Assembly (NCBI RefSeq): GCF_014203325.1
Contig: NZ_JACHIV010000001.1
Location: 2,977,501 to 3,041,500, forward strand
Reading direction: 5' to 3'
DNA: 64,000 nt
Source of the DNA: Saccharopolyspora gloriosae
Lineage (GTDB): Bacteria; Actinomycetota; Actinomycetes; Mycobacteriales; Pseudonocardiaceae
A program made the translations under genes and the position numbers. The stretch's first letter is position 1, and every line of letters starts with the position of its first letter. Below are positions 1 through 6,920 of this stretch, piece by piece. The notes beneath the pieces were generated by a model, which searched no databases, was not told the origin of the DNA, and saw only the letters and a program-made list of their open reading frames with translations.

Positions 1-602
1 CCCATGCGCACCGGGTCGAGCGAGATGGTGCCGGGCAGCAGCACGAACACTCCGGCGGTGGCGAGCACGACGACGTTGTTGAGCACCGGTGCCCAGGCGG
101 GCGGTCCGAACACGTGCCGCGCGTTGAGCACCGCTGAGAGCAGCGCGGACAGGCCGTAAAAGAGGATCGCGGGCAGCAGCAGGTAGGCGAACGCGGTGGT
201 CAGCGCGGTGTTCGCGCGGGTGTCGGCGCCGAGGTAGAGGGCGGTGAGCAGGGGAGCGGTGGCCACGGCCAGGACGGTGGCGCCCGCCATGAGCACCCCG
301 CCTGTGGTGATCAGCCATTGCGCGTAGGACTCGCCGTCGCGTTCCCCGCGTTGCTGCGCCCGCACGAGCAGCGGGACGGCGACGCTGGTGAGCACACCGC
401 CGAGCAGGAGTTCGTTGACGACGGTCGGCAGGGTGTTGGCGACCGTGTAGGAGTCGTTGACCATGCCGAGTCCGAGGACGGCGACCAGCACGACCTTCGC
501 GGCCAGGCCGGTGATGCGGCTGACGATGGTGGCGATGGCCATCGTGCCGCCCGCCCGTGCCAGCGACGGCGGCCGGCGTGCTGATTCGGCCTGTTCGACC
601 AC
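1..602 (-). CDS. MurJ/MviN-family lipid II flippase, partial (C-terminus beyond left edge)
   Basis: About 200 N-terminal codons of a polytopic membrane protein of the MOP superfamily. The start region reads MAIATIVSRITGL and is followed by NTLPTVVNELLLGG and VLTSVAVPLLVRAQ, which is the family pattern of the first transmembrane helices of MurJ/MviN. Further hydrophobic segments follow up to the window edge. The family moves lipid II across the membrane for peptidoglycan synthesis. I place the start at a GTG at 602, which gives a short Arg-rich cytoplasmic lead of about 20 residues; an ATG at 542 would begin exactly at the first helix. No partner gene is visible. Because actinobacteria often carry several MviN paralogues, lipid II as substrate is inferred from family only. 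Confidence 0.82.
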   Translation of the reverse strand, partial: MVEQAESARRPPSLARAGGTMAIATIVSRITGLAAKVVLVAVLGLGMVNDSYTVANTLPTVVNELLLGGVLTSVAVPLLVRAQQRGERDGESYAQWLITTGGVLMAGATVLAVATAPLLTALYLGADTRANTALTTAFAYLLLPAILFYGLSALLSAVLNARHVFGPPAWAPVLNNVVVLATAGVFVLLPGTISLDPVRM

Positions 603-759
603 GGTGCCCCCAACCGTCCCCTGATCCGTGCCCTCGGCGACTGTGGCACGGATCAGGCAGGCCCGCGTCCCGGTTCACCGGGCGGGTGAGGCCGGTGGCG
701 GTTCGTGACAGGCTGGTGGCCGTCCGCACGATCGTCGGTGCGGCGGAGAGGTGTGCGCC

Positions 760-1236
760 ATGATCGCCGTGGGTGGAGTGCTCGTGCTGGCGGGCTTGAT
801 CACGCTCGTGGTCGGGGACTGGAGCGGGCAGTGGTGGTTGCTGCCCGGTGGCCTGATCGCGGCCGGGATCGGGGTGCTGGTGGCCGGGGTGGTGGCGCGG
901 GTGCGCCGCAGGCTCGCCCCGCTGCGGGCGGCTCGCCGGGTCGCGTCGTCGGCTCCCGGCACGGGTGGGCCGGTGCAGCGGCTGCGCGCGATCCCGTCGA
1001 TGATCGCGGCGCCGTGGCGCGGTGGGGAGGCGGCGGTGCCGCGGTACCAGACGGTGCTGTGGCTGGCGGGGGTGCTGTACTTGATCTGGCCGCTCGACGT
1101 GATCCCGGACCTGTTGCCGCTGGTGGGGATCACCGATGACATCGGGGTCGGTGCCTGGCTGGTCACGAGCCTCTACGCGGAGGCGGGCAACCAGATCGCC
1201 CGGCAGCGCGCGATCGGTGCCGCGGAGCAGGACTGA
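760..1236 (+). CDS. DUF1232 (YkvA-type) membrane protein
   Basis: A 158-aa protein with two N-terminal hydrophobic segments (about residues 1-20 and 28-48), a basic linker, and a C-terminal DUF1232 signature, YLIWPLDVIPDLLPLVGITD, followed by a hydrophobic helix. The Pro/Asp-rich hairpin is the diagnostic part of the YkvA family, whose molecular function is unknown. ATG at 760 is preferred because GGAGAGG lies about 9 bases upstream; the GTG at 751 overlaps that ribosome-binding site. It is convergent with the DoxX gene, the two stops being 7 bases apart, so it is probably its own transcription unit. Confidence 0.8.
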   Translation: MIAVGGVLVLAGLITLVVGDWSGQWWLLPGGLIAAGIGVLVAGVVARVRRRLAPLRAARRVASSAPGTGGPVQRLRAIPSMIAAPWRGGEAAVPRYQTVLWLAGVLYLIWPLDVIPDLLPLVGITDDIGVGAWLVTSLYAEAGNQIARQRAIGAAEQD

Positions 1237-1243
1237 CTCCTGG

Positions 1244-1678
1244 TCAGCGTCGGTCGCCCGCCGGGCTCGGTTCGCGGCGGGCGAAGCGGCTGAGCAGCCC
1301 GTGGTCGATCGACCAGCGCCCGCCGTTGAACCCGAGGGCGAGCGCGGCGACTCCGATGACCAGCACGAGTTCGTAGCCGTTGGGGCTGAACAGCCCGTAG
1401 GGCAGGTGCACGAACCAGGCCGCGCCGGCCATGAGCAGTGCGATGAGCACTCCGACGATCGGCAGCAGCAGGCCGAGGATGAGCAGCGCGCCGCCGACGA
1501 TCTCGACGAGCACGGTGAACCAGGCGGCGATCGCGGGCAGCGGGATGCCCAGCCGCCCGAAGGCGTCGCTGATCATCGGCATGCCGAGCCCGAGGAACTT
1601 CTGCAGGCCGTGGGCGATGAGCACGATGCCGATGGCGAGCCGGGCGATGAAGGCGAACAGGTCTCGCGCGATGTCCAT
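1244..1678 (-). CDS. DoxX family membrane protein
   Basis: A 144-aa protein with four predicted membrane helices. The N-terminus carries the family pattern RLAIGIVLIAHGLQKFLG, then AAWFTVLVEIVGGALLILGL, with a final segment near residues 102-120 before a polar Arg-rich tail. DoxX-like proteins are small quinol-oxidase-related membrane proteins; in mycobacteria one member forms an oxidoreductase complex with SodA and SseA, but neither partner is seen here. ATG at 1678 is supported by GGGAGAG 5 bases upstream. An open frame continues upstream of it without family similarity and is not used. Confidence 0.85.
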   Translation of the reverse strand: MDIARDLFAFIARLAIGIVLIAHGLQKFLGLGMPMISDAFGRLGIPLPAIAAWFTVLVEIVGGALLILGLLLPIVGVLIALLMAGAAWFVHLPYGLFSPNGYELVLVIGVAALALGFNGGRWSIDHGLLSRFARREPSPAGDRR

Positions 1679-1842
1679 GAGCTCTCCCGGATGTCGCGGC
1701 GCTGGTGCGGCGTCGGAGAGGTGTCTGGGGGTTCCAGTGTGCGGGCGGGTTCGGCGGCGGGCATTCCAGGTCGGGCCACGCCTGTGGCCCCCGGCAATGC
1801 CGGGGGCCACAGGTTCGGGAGTGCTCGGATCGTCTCGCGGGG

Positions 1843-3000
1843 TCAGCCCTTGAGCAGCGCGCGGGCCATCACCATGCGCTGGATCTGGTTGGTGCCCTCG
1901 TAGATCTGGGTGATCTTGGCGTCGCGCATCATCCGCTCGACCGGGAAGTCGCGGGTGTAGCCGGCGCCGCCGAACAGCTGCACGGCGTCGGTGGTGACCT
2001 CCATGGCCACGTCGGAGGCGAAGCACTTCGCGGCGGCGGAGATGAACCCGAGGTTGCCCTCACCGCGCTCGGCGCGTGCCGCGGAGATGTAGACCATGTG
2101 CCGGGCGGCCTCGATCTTCATCGCCATGTCGGCGAGCATGAACTGCACGCCCTGGAAGTCGCTGATGGACTTGCCGAACTGCTTGCGCTCCTTGACGTAG
2201 TCGATCGCCGCGTCCAGCGCGCCCTGGGCGATGCCGATGGCCTGGGCGCCGATGGTGGGGCGGGTGTGGTCGAGGGTGCGCAGCGCGGTCTTGAAGCCGG
2301 TGCCGGGCTCGCCGATGATGCGGTCGCCGGGGATGGTGCAGTCCTCGAAGTAGAGCTCCACGGTGGGCGAGCCCTTGATGCCGAGCTTCTTCTCCTTCGG
2401 GCCGACCACGAAGCCCGGGTCGTCCTTGTGCACGACGAACGCGCTGATGCCGTTGGCGCCCTTGTCGGGGTCGGTCACGGCCATGACGGTGTACCAGCTG
2501 GACACGCCGCCGTTGGTGATCCAGCACTTGCTGCCGTTGAGGACCCAGTTGTCGCCGTCGCGGTGGGCGCGGGTCTTCATGGAGCCCGCGTCGGAACCGG
2601 CTTCGCGCTCCGACAGCGCGTAGGAGGCGGTGGCGTTGCCCGCGGCGAGGTCGCCGAGGACCTTCTTCTTGAGGTCCTCGGAGCCGGACAGGATGATCGG
2701 CATGGTGCCGAGCTTGTTCACCGCGGGGATCAGCGAGGACGAGGCGCAGACGCGGGCGACTTCCTCGATGACGATGCAGGTGGCGATGGAGTCGGCGCCT
2801 TCGCCGCCGTAGACCTCGGGCACGTGCACGGCGGCGAAACCGGCCTTGACCAGGGCGTCGAGCGCTTCCTGGGGGTAGCGCTCCTGCTCGTCGACGTCGG
2901 CGGCGTGCGGCGCGATCTCCTTCTCGGCGAGTGCGCGCACCGCTTCGCGCAGGGCGTCGTGCTCGTCGGCCAGCCGGTAGGTCTCGAAGTTCGGGTTCAC
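1843..3000 (-). CDS. fadE25: acyl-CoA dehydrogenase, FadE25-like
   Basis: A 385-aa flavoenzyme of the acyl-CoA dehydrogenase family (first step of fatty-acid or branched acyl-CoA beta-oxidation, FAD-dependent). Visible signatures are ASYALSEREAGSDAGS and CWITNGGVSSWYTVMAVTD in the middle domain and KITQIYEGTNQIQRMVMAR at the C-terminus, where the catalytic Glu of this subgroup is expected (E368). The whole sequence matches what I recall of mycobacterial FadE25, including CIVIEEVAR and SLIPAVNKLGTM. GTG at 3000 is chosen because GGGAGG sits 6-7 bases upstream and because it gives the usual 385-residue length. It is divergent from a TetR gene at 3147, a likely regulator. Substrate chain length cannot be told from sequence. 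Confidence 0.9.
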   Translation of the reverse strand: MNPNFETYRLADEHDALREAVRALAEKEIAPHAADVDEQERYPQEALDALVKAGFAAVHVPEVYGGEGADSIATCIVIEEVARVCASSSLIPAVNKLGTMPIILSGSEDLKKKVLGDLAAGNATASYALSEREAGSDAGSMKTRAHRDGDNWVLNGSKCWITNGGVSSWYTVMAVTDPDKGANGISAFVVHKDDPGFVVGPKEKKLGIKGSPTVELYFEDCTIPGDRIIGEPGTGFKTALRTLDHTRPTIGAQAIGIAQGALDAAIDYVKERKQFGKSISDFQGVQFMLADMAMKIEAARHMVYISAARAERGEGNLGFISAAAKCFASDVAMEVTTDAVQLFGGAGYTRDFPVERMMRDAKITQIYEGTNQIQRMVMARALLKG

Positions 3001-3103
3001 CGCTTGCCTCCCGTCTCCAGCGTGCCGCTGGGGTCGTGGTGATCGCCGGATCCGGGTGCGCGGGCTGCTGCCGCGCCGCATCCTCGTTCGCCGGAATCCT
3101 AAC

Positions 3104-3116
3104 GGCACGCAGTGCC
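3104..3116. promoter_or_regulatory. candidate TetR operator between fadE25 and the divergent TetR gene
   Basis: A perfect inverted repeat, GGCAC-GCA-GTGCC, lies about 100 bases upstream of the fadE25 start and 30 bases upstream of the TetR start. A looser CCACC...GGTGG repeat follows immediately. Position in a divergent promoter next to a TetR gene makes an operator plausible. The arms are only 5 bases, so chance is possible. Confidence 0.4.
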
Positions 3117-3146
3117 ACCTACAATCAGGGTGGGTATATTTCGGCC

Positions 3147-3872
3147 ATGCCCGAGCAGCCCCGACCGCGAGCCGGTCGCACTCCGCAGGGACGTCGCCGG
3201 ATCCGCGGCACGGTGTCGCTGGCGGCGCTGGACCTGTTCGCGGCCAACGGGTTCGAGGCGACCACGGTGGACCAGATCGCCGAGGCGGCGGGCGTCGGCA
3301 GGCGCACCTTCTTCCGGTACTTCCGGTCCAAGGAGGACGCCGTGTTCGGTGATCACGAGGAGCGGCTCGCCGACGTCGCGGAGTTCCTGGAGGGCGCCAC
3401 CGGTGCCGAGGAGCCGCTGCTGGTGGTGAGCCGGGCCGCCGAGGAGGTGCTGGACACCTACCTCGCCGAACCCGAGGTGTCGCTGCAGCGCTTCGCGCTG
3501 ACCCGGCAGGTGTCGTCGTTGCGGGACAAGGAGATCGCCAGCACCGACGGCTACCAGCGGGCGTTCGCCCGCTACCTGCGGGGCCGCTACGCCCACGAGC
3601 AGGACGGGGCGCTGCGGGCGGCGGTGGCCGCGGCGGCGATCGTGGCCGCGCACAACCAGGTGCTGCGGGAATGGCTCAAGAGCGGCGCGGAGCTCGACGC
3701 GCGCACCCGGCTGCGCGGAGCTCTGGCGGTCGTGCGCACCGGCCTGGCCTCGGCCTGGGAGGGCGCCGGTGAGGACGTCGTCGTCGGTGTCGTGCGCACC
3801 GGGGCACCCGCCGCGGCGGTGCTCAAACAGCTGGAGGAAGCGCTCCGGGGTCTGCCCGAGGCCGGCCGGTAA
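3147..3872 (+). CDS. TetR/AcrR family transcriptional regulator (MftR-like)
   Basis: A 241-aa one-component regulator. The N-terminal helix-turn-helix is clear: FAANGFEATTVDQIAEAAGV followed by GRRTFFRYFRSKEDAVFGDH at about residues 35-75. The GRRTFFRYF form is typical of the actinobacterial subgroup that includes the mycofactocin regulator MftR, but no mycofactocin genes are seen here. The C-terminal ligand domain is all-alpha and unassignable. ATG at 3147 is used; an upstream extension would enter the fadE25 leader. Divergence from fadE25 suggests control of that gene by an acyl-CoA or fatty acid, which is inference. Confidence 0.85.
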   Translation: MPEQPRPRAGRTPQGRRRIRGTVSLAALDLFAANGFEATTVDQIAEAAGVGRRTFFRYFRSKEDAVFGDHEERLADVAEFLEGATGAEEPLLVVSRAAEEVLDTYLAEPEVSLQRFALTRQVSSLRDKEIASTDGYQRAFARYLRGRYAHEQDGALRAAVAAAAIVAAHNQVLREWLKSGAELDARTRLRGALAVVRTGLASAWEGAGEDVVVGVVRTGAPAAAVLKQLEEALRGLPEAGR

Positions 3873-3961
3873 CGGCACTTGGTGTCAACGCTCGCCGCGC
3901 GCTTCGGCACACCGCTGGAATCGCTGGAGCGGAACCGCGTGACGCAGTGCTGAGGAGAACG

Positions 3962-3990
3962 GACCGCCGAGCGGTGCGGGCTCGGCGGTC
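3962..3990. terminator. hairpin between convergent genes (candidate bidirectional terminator)
   Basis: Perfect 10-base inverted repeat, GACCGCCGAG and CTCGGCGGTC, separated by 9 bases. It lies 90 bases past the TetR stop on the + strand and 37 bases past the stop of the small minus-strand gene at 4027. There is no T-tract on either side, as is usual for high-GC actinobacterial terminator-like hairpins. Confidence 0.6.
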
Positions 3991-4026
3991 GTGAACCGAT
4001 GCGTGCGGCCGGTGCGGCGCCGACGT

Positions 4027-4188
4027 TCAGTCGTAGCCGCGGATCAGGTGGCTCTCGTCGGTTTCTTCGAGGTCGTAGGGCCACGGCTGCCGGTGCTGTG
4101 CTGGGATGGCGGCTTCCGGCATGAGGGTGTGCACGCTCCCACTGGGGGAGTCGAGGGCGTCGGCCCGGTCTCGCTCGGCGGGTTCCAC
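4027..4188 (-). CDS. small hypothetical protein, 53 aa
   Basis: Not a recognised family. GTG at 4188 follows GGAG with a 6-base gap. The frame has about 85 percent G/C at third positions and ends in TGA just before a strong hairpin at 3962-3990. The product is hydrophilic and acidic, begins VEPAERDRADALDS, has a central PEAAIPAQHRQPWPYD, and ends in an acidic/aromatic tail, DLEETDESHLIRGYD. No membrane segment and no cysteine. It lies 230 bases downstream of the FAD monooxygenase on the same strand. A structural role as a leader/core peptide is conceivable from size alone, but no modifying enzyme is adjacent. The opposite-strand frame has poorer codon use. Confidence 0.5.
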   Translation of the reverse strand: MEPAERDRADALDSPSGSVHTLMPEAAIPAQHRQPWPYDLEETDESHLIRGYD

Positions 4189-4420
4189 TGTCTGCTCCTA
4201 GTCCTTCGGGTCTCGGGAGGGTACGGCCGATGGTCCTGGGGAGTGGTGTAGATCGCACTCCCGCCACGCCGTCGATACCTTCAGTGCACCGGAATGGACC
4301 TCGATGGCTCGGATGTCCGTGGACGAGGAGCTGGAGCGCCCGCAGCGCTGGCCGGGACCGTCCCGGTTCGTCGCCCGCCACGGCCGACGTCGCCTTCGCG
4401 GAGCCCGGAGAGGGCCCGTT

Positions 4421-5929
4421 CTAGGCGTCGGCCGGGACGCCGAACCACCGCTCGACGGCGATGCGCAGCTCCTCCTGGTCGGGGCGAGCCTCCGATGACG
4501 CCCACACGACGTAGGAGTCCGGGCGGAGCAGCAGCGCGCTGACGTCGGTGTCCGCCGTGGCGCGCACGACCTCGATGCCGTCGGCGCGCAGGTCGCCGCG
4601 CTCGGAGAGGTCGATCAGCAGAGGCGTCCCGCCGCGGACCAGCTCGGCCAGGCGGACCGCCCCGCCGGCGGTGCGAAGGGTCAGATCGGGAGCGGGCCAG
4701 CCGGCGAGCGGATGGGCGCCGTCACCGACCGGGTGGCGCACGTCCGCGCCGGCGACGAGGTCGGCGAGGACCCGCACGACGTCCGATCGGGTGAGCAGCT
4801 CGCCGAACAGCCGACGCAGGCCGGTGATGTCGTCGCCGGGGGAGAGCAGCGCGGCCTGGGCCTGGGAGTACGTGATGGCGCGGTCGGCGATCGGGCGCCG
4901 CTCGGCAGCGTAGGTGTCGAGGACGTCGGCGCCGCCCCTGATCGCGGCCGCGAGCTTCCAGCCCAGGTTGATCGCGTCCTGCAAGCCGAGGTTGAGGCCG
5001 GTGCCACCGGCGGCGAACACGTGCGCCGCGTCGCCGACGAGGAAGACCCGGCCGTCCCGGTACCGGTCGGCGACCCGGGTGCTGCCGCCGTTGATCCGCC
5101 GCAGCACGTGCGGACCCTCGCCGGGCGGCGGCTCGATCGGCACCTCGACGCCGAGCACCCGGGTGATGCTGTCCCGCATCTCGTCGAAGGTCAGGGGCTC
5201 GCCGGAGGCGGGCTGGTCCCACTCGACGGTGGCGACCAGTGGCGGGAGGCCGGGCAGCGGCGCGTAGGAGAAGCCGCCGCGTGCGGTGCGGACGGGCAGG
5301 AACGGCAGCACCGGCCCGTGACCGGGCACCTCCAGCGCGCCCGTGGTCGGGTCGAGCCGATCGTGCGGCACGACGGCGTGCGCGGTGCGGCTCGTCGTGC
5401 GGTCGTAGGTGACACCGGGGAAGCCGATGCCCGCGGCCTTGCGGACGGGGCTGTGCGCGCCGTCCGCGCCGACGACGTAGCGCGTGCGCAGCTCGTAGTC
5501 CCGCCCGGCGGGGCCGCGGACGGTGAGCGCGACGCCGTCGTCGTCCTGGGCGAGACCGGTGAGCTCGTGGCCGCGGCGGATCTCGGCACCGAGTGCCGCG
5601 GCGCGTTCCGCCAAGACCCGCACGAGCGTCGACTCCGGTACCGGGAGGTTGTAGAGGGGGCTGTCGTCGAGCAGCCCGAGATCGAGCGGCATCGCGGCGA
5701 ACATGAAGTAGCCGCTGTTGGGCTGCGGCGGGCCGGGCCGGTCGCTGAGCCGCTCGAAAAGCCCGCGGCGGTCGACCATCCGCACGACCTGCCCGACGAG
5801 ACCGTTGGACCGGGGTTCCTCACTGGGCTCGGTCGAGCGTTCGAGCACGATCGGGCGGACACCGCCGAGCGCGAGCTCGCACGCGAGCATCATGCCGTTG
5901 GGTCCGCCACCGACGATGACCACGTCCAT
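4421..5929 (-). CDS. FAD-dependent aromatic monooxygenase (class A, PheA/TfdB type)
   Basis: A 502-aa single-component flavin hydroxylase that would use NAD(P)H and O2 to hydroxylate an aromatic substrate. The Rossmann dinucleotide motif VVIVGGGPNGMMLACELA is at the N-terminus, the middle DG motif reads RYVVGADGAHSPVRKAAG, and the second FAD motif is GRVFLVGDAAHVFAAGGTGLN near residue 285-305. A C-terminal thioredoxin-like domain ends the protein. This layout matches rifamycin monooxygenase and polyketide hydroxylases; the substrate is unknown. ATG at 5929 is 9 bases after GAGGGA; the GTG at 5938 would abut that site. The TetR gene 69 bases upstream on the same strand is probably cotranscribed and controls it. 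Confidence 0.88.
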   Translation of the reverse strand: MDVVIVGGGPNGMMLACELALGGVRPIVLERSTEPSEEPRSNGLVGQVVRMVDRRGLFERLSDRPGPPQPNSGYFMFAAMPLDLGLLDDSPLYNLPVPESTLVRVLAERAAALGAEIRRGHELTGLAQDDDGVALTVRGPAGRDYELRTRYVVGADGAHSPVRKAAGIGFPGVTYDRTTSRTAHAVVPHDRLDPTTGALEVPGHGPVLPFLPVRTARGGFSYAPLPGLPPLVATVEWDQPASGEPLTFDEMRDSITRVLGVEVPIEPPPGEGPHVLRRINGGSTRVADRYRDGRVFLVGDAAHVFAAGGTGLNLGLQDAINLGWKLAAAIRGGADVLDTYAAERRPIADRAITYSQAQAALLSPGDDITGLRRLFGELLTRSDVVRVLADLVAGADVRHPVGDGAHPLAGWPAPDLTLRTAGGAVRLAELVRGGTPLLIDLSERGDLRADGIEVVRATADTDVSALLLRPDSYVVWASSEARPDQEELRIAVERWFGVPADA

Positions 5930-5998
5930 GATCGTCACTCCCTCGTTCCGGGCATGCTGGAGAGCCCGTCGAGCGGGCTCTTGTCGGCGGGTCGGGCG

Positions 5999-6613
5999 CT
6001 ATCGGGGTTCGGGCAGCCCGGTTCGGATCTGGGCGAAGACCTCGCGCAGCAGGGACACCAGCGACCGGGTCGGGTCACGCGTCCAGTGCGCCATCGCCGT
6101 GGCGAGGCCGGTGCCGGTCACCGCGGCGACGACCTGCGGGTACAGGTCGGTGGTGTCGGCGCCGGTGCGGTCGGCGATGGCGGCGACCAGTTCGTCCTGC
6201 GATGTGAGCTGCGCGCGCTGCACCTCGTGCCGGATCGCGGGCTCGGCCAGCAGCCTCTGGAGCGCCGAGGTGTACCGCTGCTCGGCCGGGGAGGCGGTTC
6301 TGCCTTCCGGCGGCTCGAACTGCGCGAGGACCGCGTGGGTGACCGCGTCCCAGAGCGGTTCGTCAGCCGGGCGTTCCCGCAGCACCTCGACGATGCGGTG
6401 CCCGCGCTCGACGTGCGCTGCGACGACGGCTTCGGCCTTGCTCGTGAAGTAGTTGCGGAAGGTGCGCGCGGAGACGTTCGCCGCGGCGGCGATGTCGTCC
6501 ACCGAAACGTCGTCGAACCCGCGCTCCAGGGCGAGCCGGATGGTGGCCTGGCTCAACGCGAGGCGGGTCTCGCGCTTCTTGCGCTCGCGCAGCCCGCCGT
6601 CCTCCATCACCAT
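5999..6613 (-). CDS. TetR/AcrR family transcriptional regulator
   Basis: About 204 aa. N-terminal helix-turn-helix: LALERGFDDVSVDDIAAAAN followed by VSARTFRNYFTSKAEAVVAA, the standard TetR core, at about residues 28-65. It precedes the FAD monooxygenase on the same strand and is likely to repress both from the operator-like repeats at 6631-6668. The start is uncertain: in-frame ATGs are at 6640, 6613 and 6607, and an open frame reaches 6679, but the two longer choices would lie inside the putative operator. I use 6613. A short 5-prime leader or leaderless transcript is possible. Confidence 0.82.
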   Translation of the reverse strand: MVMEDGGLRERKKRETRLALSQATIRLALERGFDDVSVDDIAAAANVSARTFRNYFTSKAEAVVAAHVERGHRIVEVLRERPADEPLWDAVTHAVLAQFEPPEGRTASPAEQRYTSALQRLLAEPAIRHEVQRAQLTSQDELVAAIADRTGADTTDLYPQVVAAVTGTGLATAMAHWTRDPTRSLVSLLREVFAQIRTGLPEPR

Positions 6614-6630
6614 GACGCTCACGCTAGCCG

Positions 6631-6668
6631 AACTTTCCATAATTGCAAAGTTTCCATCGTGGAAAGTT
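6631..6668. promoter_or_regulatory. operator-like inverted repeats upstream of TetR-monooxygenase operon
   Basis: AACTTTCCA at 6631-6639 is the inverse of TGGAAAGTT at 6660-6668, and a tighter palindrome TTTCCA-TCG-TGGAAA occupies 6651-6665, so the half-site TTTCCA appears three times. The stretch is strikingly AT-rich for this genome. It overlaps the expected promoter/start of the TetR gene, which fits autoregulation. Confidence 0.55.
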
Positions 6669-6920
6669 TGGTGATGCACTGCGCTTCATCACTGCAGCGC
6701 GAGCGGCGACGGGTCCGCACCTGCGGGGCCATCGCAGGTGAGCTCTCCGTCCGCGCATCCCCGCCCTGAACAGCATCGCCGCAGACGGGCGATCCCTGGC
6801 GCCGCTGAGTTCCGACAGCGGCGATGCAACATGCTCATGCAATACTCGCAACAAGATCAGTGTCAGATGAAATCAACGCTCCAAGCGCAACACCTCACAA
6901 CACAAGGCCAGGACGACGAG

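Noticed and set aside
1705-3042. Long open frame on the + strand opposite fadE25
   Set aside because: Antisense shadow: product is His/Gly/Val-rich with no family resemblance, while the minus strand encodes a full acyl-CoA dehydrogenase.
4304-4498. 64-codon + strand open frame beginning MARMSVDEELERP
   Set aside because: Only the first 20 codons look coding and it runs into the monooxygenase gene; kept only as a low-interest finding.
4712-6769. 685-codon open frame on the + strand opposite the FAD monooxygenase and TetR genes
   Set aside because: Artifact of GC-rich codon bias on the opposite strand; both minus-strand genes have all their family motifs.
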